NCBI GenBank assembly: GCA_023396615.1 | Contig: JAEWVM010000152.1 | Coordinates: 1 to 9,108 of the forward strand | Direction of reading: 5' to 3' | DNA length: 9,108 nt | Origin: Spirochaetota bacterium | GTDB taxonomy: Bacteria; Spirochaetota; UBA4802; JAFGJZ01 | Shown: positions 6,632 through 9,108 of the stretch, one piece after another | How positions within the stretch are numbered: position 1 is the first letter of the stretch | Layout of the letters: every line of letters starts with the position of its first letter | Notes under the pieces: model-generated | What the model was told of the DNA's origin: nothing | Seen by the model: only the letters and a program-made list of their open reading frames with translations | Databases searched by the model: none | Program-made: the position numbers and the translations under genes

Positions 6632-7675
6632 TTCACCATGAAAATTAGTCCTTTTGCTTTAAAGAAATTGCGTGACAGTTTTTCCGTTGTTATTCTCAGT
6701 GTGTTTCTCGGCGGTTTGTTTGCTTTAATAATGAGTATTGCCGTTTCAGGATATTTTGATCTGCATGAGGACTTCAGATATCTTCTTCTTGGATCATTGA
6801 CCGGATTCGGAGTCTCTTCCGGAATTCTTCTCTTGAATGAATTTTTTTTGAAACGCAGAGCGCGGCCGCTCTGGTTTTCACTTTTAGTTGCCCCGTTTTT
6901 GCAGACGGCAGTAATCACTTCCGTCTATGCATCCGTTTTTATGTCACTTCTTGGTTATGATTCTTTTTGGAAAGATTCGTATTTGTTGCAGACAGTTGCG
7001 TTTTCACTTCTTCTTACTGTTTTGACAAATCTTTATGCCGACATCGAGCGTCTTTTAGGTCGACATGTTCTCAAGGGTCTTCTTTTCGGAACATACAGCC
7101 GTCCCAAAAATGAAAACCGTTTTGTAATGTTTCTTGATTTGGCAGGTTCAACTGCCGCTGCTGAACGTCTTGGTCCGCTGAAGTTTCACGCCTTTTTGAA
7201 TGATTTTTTCTGCGATATCGCACGCCCAATAATCAATCACGGCGGCGAAATTTATAAGTATGTGGGAGATGAAGTAATAATCACATGGCAGGAAAAATAT
7301 GCCGGATCGGCTCACGATCCGTTGACGGTTTTTTTTGATATTGATGATGTTGTAAGAAAAAGACACAATTATTATACGGCCCGTTACGGTTTGATTCCGA
7401 AATTCAGAGCGGGTCTGCATTTCGGTACTATTGTTGCGGGAGAGATGGGTTTAACGCGTCAGGAAATAGCTTATTCCGGCGATGTTATGAACACTGCCGC
7501 GAGAATTCAGTCTGAATGCCGCTTGAGAAATGAGGTTTTTCTTGTTTCTGATGATGCTCTTTCGCGCCTTAAGGAGAGAGCTGATTTTCCGTCTTCTGTT
7601 ATTATTGTTTCTCATGGTACGGTTTCTCTTCGCGGCAAAAGCTCTGAACTGGCAATATCATCAGTCCGTTTGTAG
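6617..7675 (+). CDS. Membrane-bound class III adenylate cyclase
   Basis: This is up to 352 aa. The N-terminal third has four hydrophobic helices at about 22-45, 54-75, 85-112 and 122-142. A short linker ('GTYSRPKNENR', 158-168) leads to a class III nucleotide cyclase domain (about 169-315), which makes cAMP from ATP at the cytoplasmic face. Catalytic positions appear intact: metal-binding D174 in 'MFLDLAGST' and D218 in 'YKYVGDE'; purine-specifying K214 and D289 ('YSGDV'), which favour ATP over GTP; and transition-state N292 and R296 in 'MNTAARIQ'. No HAMP domain is seen, so the 4TM region probably senses or anchors directly. The gene is divergent from the 7TM sensor gene. The start is uncertain (6617, 6623 or 6638) because none has a ribosome-binding site; the longest is given. 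A cAMP receptor is not in the window. Confidence 0.93.
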   Translation: MTMNNFTMKISPFALKKLRDSFSVVILSVFLGGLFALIMSIAVSGYFDLHEDFRYLLLGSLTGFGVSSGILLLNEFFLKRRARPLWFSLLVAPFLQTAVITSVYASVFMSLLGYDSFWKDSYLLQTVAFSLLLTVLTNLYADIERLLGRHVLKGLLFGTYSRPKNENRFVMFLDLAGSTAAAERLGPLKFHAFLNDFFCDIARPIINHGGEIYKYVGDEVIITWQEKYAGSAHDPLTVFFDIDDVVRKRHNYYTARYGLIPKFRAGLHFGTIVAGEMGLTRQEIAYSGDVMNTAARIQSECRLRNEVFLVSDDALSRLKERADFPSSVIIVSHGTVSLRGKSSELAISSVRL

Positions 7676-7723
7676 AAATTTCTTTTAAATTATGCAAACT
7701 ATATTACTCCATGTCTTGAAAAA

Positions 7724-7760
7724 TAAACATTGAAGTCGAAATGTTTAATTAAACTTTTTT
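7724..7760 (+). terminator. Weak AT-rich hairpin with T tract after the cyclase gene
   Basis: TAAACATT (7724-7731) and AATGTTTA (7740-7747) form an 8-bp stem with an 8-nt loop. Six T residues follow at 7755-7760. The stem is almost all A-T and the T tract starts seven bases after it, so termination would be weak. The overlapping palindrome GTTTAATTAAAC (7743-7754) is a competing structure or a protein site. Confidence 0.35.
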
Positions 7761-7821
7761 AATTCTAAATTGCGCAATAGAAAAAACTAATTAGTAAATA
7801 CACTCTGTCGCGCATCAGCTT

Positions 7822-7880
7822 TTAGAGTATTATGCAATATAGAAAAAAATATACACTTTATAGTTGACAAAATACTCTAA
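7822..7880. promoter_or_regulatory. Spaced 10-bp inverted repeat overlapping the lipoprotein promoter region
   Basis: TTAGAGTATT (7822-7831) and AATACTCTAA (7871-7880) are perfect inverted copies about 49 bp apart centre to centre. A consensus -35 box TTGACA (7864-7869) lies directly before the right arm, which would occupy the promoter spacer. No strong -10 is seen at the ideal distance: TTAAAT at 7890-7895 is 4 of 6 but 20 bp away. The arrangement suggests paired operator half-sites controlling the lipoprotein gene. The leader also has a small TTCGG-ATAG-CCGAA hairpin (7899-7912). The rest of the 7676-7936 gap is AT-rich with no gene seen. Confidence 0.4.
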
Positions 7881-7936
7881 TAAATTGTTTTAAATATATT
7901 CGGATAGCCGAAAATTAAAAAATAGTAAGAGGAATT

Positions 7937-8539
7937 ATGAAACACTTTAAAGTAATGATAAGCTTGATAGCTATCGCTTTCGCGTTTGCTTCATGCGGTG
8001 ATGACACTAGCAGTAATGATGATCCGCCTGCTCTTTCAGGTGAAAATCTAAAAATTACAGAATTAGTTGATAAGGCTGTAGGTGATGCGGTCAACGAAGC
8101 GCTTGCGTCGCCTGTTAAAAAAATTACCGGAAAAATTGTATTTGCCAGTGAAGATGGAGAGGATATTGATTATTCAAACGGTGACGGCTCTCTAAAAATT
8201 ACCGGGAACATGGCAAATGTTAAAATCGTTATGAAAGAGTTTACTTCAAATATTACCGAAGAAAACGGTACAAAGCATATTGTTAAAATGTCCGGAACAC
8301 TCACAAAAAAAGAAACTCATGTTAAAGAAACCCATAGTTCGGTTATCGTTAAAAATGGTATTCTTGATGTTACTTTTGATGATGCTGAACATACTCTCGG
8401 TTTTAATTACACAGAAACAGAAGATTATTCTAAAATGGATGATGAGGGAAATCTTCCTTATTCAATAGAAGGAACAATTACTTTTGACGGAACTGAGTAT
8501 GCTTACAAGAAAAGCGATAAGAAAAATCTGAAGAACTAA
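7937..8539 (+). CDS. Unknown 200-aa lipoprotein
   Basis: I do not recognise the family. The N-terminus is a type II signal peptide: K2/K5, a hydrophobic run 'VMISLIAIAFAFA' and the lipobox F17-A-S-C20, after which the mature chain begins CGDD. G at +2 and D at +3 do not clearly decide inner or outer membrane placement. Residues about 21-38 are a Ser/Asp-rich tether and 39-57 a likely amphipathic helix ('LKITELVDKAVGDAVNEAL'). The rest (about 60-190) alternates polar and hydrophobic residues as in beta strands, rich in Lys, Thr, Asp and Glu, with no cysteine besides C20. AGAGG lies four bases before the ATG. It appears monocistronic, with its own promoter region and a hairpin 12 nt after the stop. 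Confidence 0.85.
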   Translation: MKHFKVMISLIAIAFAFASCGDDTSSNDDPPALSGENLKITELVDKAVGDAVNEALASPVKKITGKIVFASEDGEDIDYSNGDGSLKITGNMANVKIVMKEFTSNITEENGTKHIVKMSGTLTKKETHVKETHSSVIVKNGILDVTFDDAEHTLGFNYTETEDYSKMDDEGNLPYSIEGTITFDGTEYAYKKSDKKNLKN

Positions 8540-8551
8540 TAGTTTTATTCG

Positions 8552-8599
8552 TTGCTATTGCCATTTCGCATAAGTTAATATGCGGAGTGGTAATAGCAG
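8552..8599 (+). terminator. Long 21-bp hairpin after the lipoprotein gene
   Basis: Bases 8552-8572 pair with 8579-8599 without a single mismatch if G-U pairs are allowed (17 Watson-Crick, 4 G-U), closing a 6-nt AGTTAA loop. All four wobbles are G-U in the plus-strand RNA and would be A-C mismatches in the minus-strand RNA, so the structure belongs to the lipoprotein transcript. The following bases are A-rich, not U-rich, so it is not a standard intrinsic terminator. It may protect the mRNA 3' end, act with Rho, or be a small RNA or a REP-like element. Confidence 0.5.
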
Positions 8600-8644
8600 A
8601 AAAATATTTGCAATCTGCGTTCATATGCAATAAAAAAGAAAAAA

Positions 8645-8916
8645 TCATGATAATCCGTCAATGACATCTTTCTAAGCAAAAGTTCCGATTATAGCAACAG
8701 AAAAACCGTCAAAACACTTATCAAAAGCATTATCTCATTTTTTTCATCTGTCTTTAATTCTATATTGATTCCGGCTTTTATGTGAAATCTCAGTTGTGAT
8801 GAGGCATTTCCCATAGCTGTAAGTGCGGCAATTGTTGCAATTTGACGATGCTTTTTTTCAAAGAGTCCGAAGCAGTTTGTCCATGAAATGAACCAATTGG
8901 ATAAATCCGGGTTTAC
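8645..8916 (-). pseudogene. Decayed carboxymuconolactone decarboxylase-like gene
   Basis: The minus-strand translation reads 'NPDLSNWFISW' (8913 downward), then 'RQIATIAALTAMGNASSQL', 'RFHIKAGINIELKTDEKNEI' and 'MLLISV'. This matches the conserved core of CMD/AhpD-like proteins (R-x-[IL]-x-T-[IV]-A-A-L-x-A-[ML]-G-N, then F-H-I-x-A-G-x-N). At a T run (plus bases 8711-8714) one base appears lost. In the next frame the family sequence resumes as 'DGFSVAIIGTFA', hits TAG at 8672-8674 and continues 'KDVIDGLS' to TGA at 8645. Between 'FISW' and 'RQIAT' several usual residues seem deleted, and the N-terminus has no proper start. I infer an inactive remnant. A sequencing error could explain the frameshift but not all three lesions. 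Confidence 0.75.
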
Positions 8917-8973
8917 TGAATAAGGGAAATTTTATCATAAAGTTAAATATATTGACAAATTTCAGCAATGTTC

Positions 8974-8983
8974 GGAAATTTCC
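8974..8983. promoter_or_regulatory. Palindrome upstream of the exported-protein gene
   Basis: GGAAATTTCC is a perfect 10-bp palindrome, 17 bp downstream of a consensus -35 box TTGACA (8952-8957) and 25 bp before the TTG start at 9009. It covers the place where a -10 box would be expected, yet no good -10 is visible there. It may be an operator or chance in AT-rich DNA. Confidence 0.25.
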
Positions 8984-9008
8984 TTAATATTATTACTTGG
9001 AGTTCTCA

Positions 9009-9108
9009 TTGAAGAAAACCTTTGCAATATTACTTCTTTTCCTTTCTATGGTGATGCTTTGGGAAGATTTATCCGCTTCAAATCTTCGAAGAAAAGACGA
9101 TTTTATGA
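9009..9108 (+). CDS. Start of an exported protein (truncated by right edge)
   Basis: Thirty-three codons are visible. The start is TTG at 9009, with GGAG (8999-9002) six bases upstream. The peptide begins MKKTFAILLLFLSMVMLW, a basic then hydrophobic signal sequence, followed by 'EDLSASNLRRKDDFM'. A signal peptidase I site near 'LSAS' is possible, and the segment could also be a single membrane anchor. No ATG in this frame precedes it. The frame is open to the end of the window. The product cannot be named from this fragment. Confidence 0.65.
   Translation, partial: MKKTFAILLLFLSMVMLWEDLSASNLRRKDDFM

Noticed and set aside
6571..6918. Minus-strand 115-codon frame overlapping the cyclase gene
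   Set aside because: It is antisense to the membrane region of a well-supported cyclase and resembles nothing recognisable.
8551..8599. Hairpin as an integron attC recombination site
   Set aside because: The arms lack the GTTRRRY and RYYYAAC core sites, the stem has no extrahelical bases, and there is no integrase or cassette pattern.
8606..8635. TTGCA/TGCAA pairs as a terminator for the minus-strand pseudogene
   Set aside because: Only five base pairs with a long loop; too weak to call.

Overview
The window reads as a chromosomal segment of an AT-rich, probably diderm bacterium. The grounds are a short lipobox lipoprotein, GAGG-type Shine-Dalgarno sites, TTGACA-type promoter boxes, and many membrane-anchored signalling proteins with PAS, GAF, RsbW-like ATPase and class III cyclase domains. 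This repertoire recalls spirochaetes or deltaproteobacteria-like lineages, but nothing here fixes the phylum. I see no insertion sequence, phage gene, CRISPR array, rRNA or tRNA.

Left part (minus strand, 1-3426): a PAS-GAF signalling protein runs off the left edge. Upstream of it, behind a GC-rich hairpin terminator, is a two-gene unit. Its first gene encodes a 104-aa DUF4234-like membrane protein. The second encodes a 678-aa protein with an N-terminal MJ0042-type zinc ribbon, about 440 residues of acidic sequence carrying periodic DDEKISIDLDDL-like repeats, and two C-terminal DUF4389-like membrane modules.

Middle (3427-6404): a divergent intergenic region with a TTTTGAC/GTCAAAA inverted repeat precedes a translationally coupled pair, ridA (enamine/imine deaminase) and tcdA (tRNA t6A dehydratase). 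The 3' end of tcdA overlaps by 20 bp the convergent gene for a 7TM-PAS sensor that ends in an RsbW-like ATPase domain with no histidine phosphoacceptor domain.

Right part (6405-9108): a 4-TM class III adenylate cyclase is divergent from the 7TM sensor. After it come an AT-rich regulatory region with a spaced 10-bp inverted repeat, an unknown 200-aa lipoprotein, and a 21-bp G-U-rich hairpin. Next is a decayed carboxymuconolactone decarboxylase-like gene on the minus strand, with a frameshift, an internal stop and a damaged N-terminus. Last is the start of an exported protein that runs off the right edge.

Functionally this is a signalling and housekeeping neighbourhood: three sensor or second-messenger proteins, a metabolite-repair and tRNA-modification pair, and an envelope-associated pair of unknown function. 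I find no convincing defence or mobile system. The most novel-looking items are the acidic-repeat zinc-ribbon/DUF4389 protein with its DUF4234 partner, two signalling genes that lack Shine-Dalgarno sites and may be leaderless, and the strand-specific hairpin after the lipoprotein.
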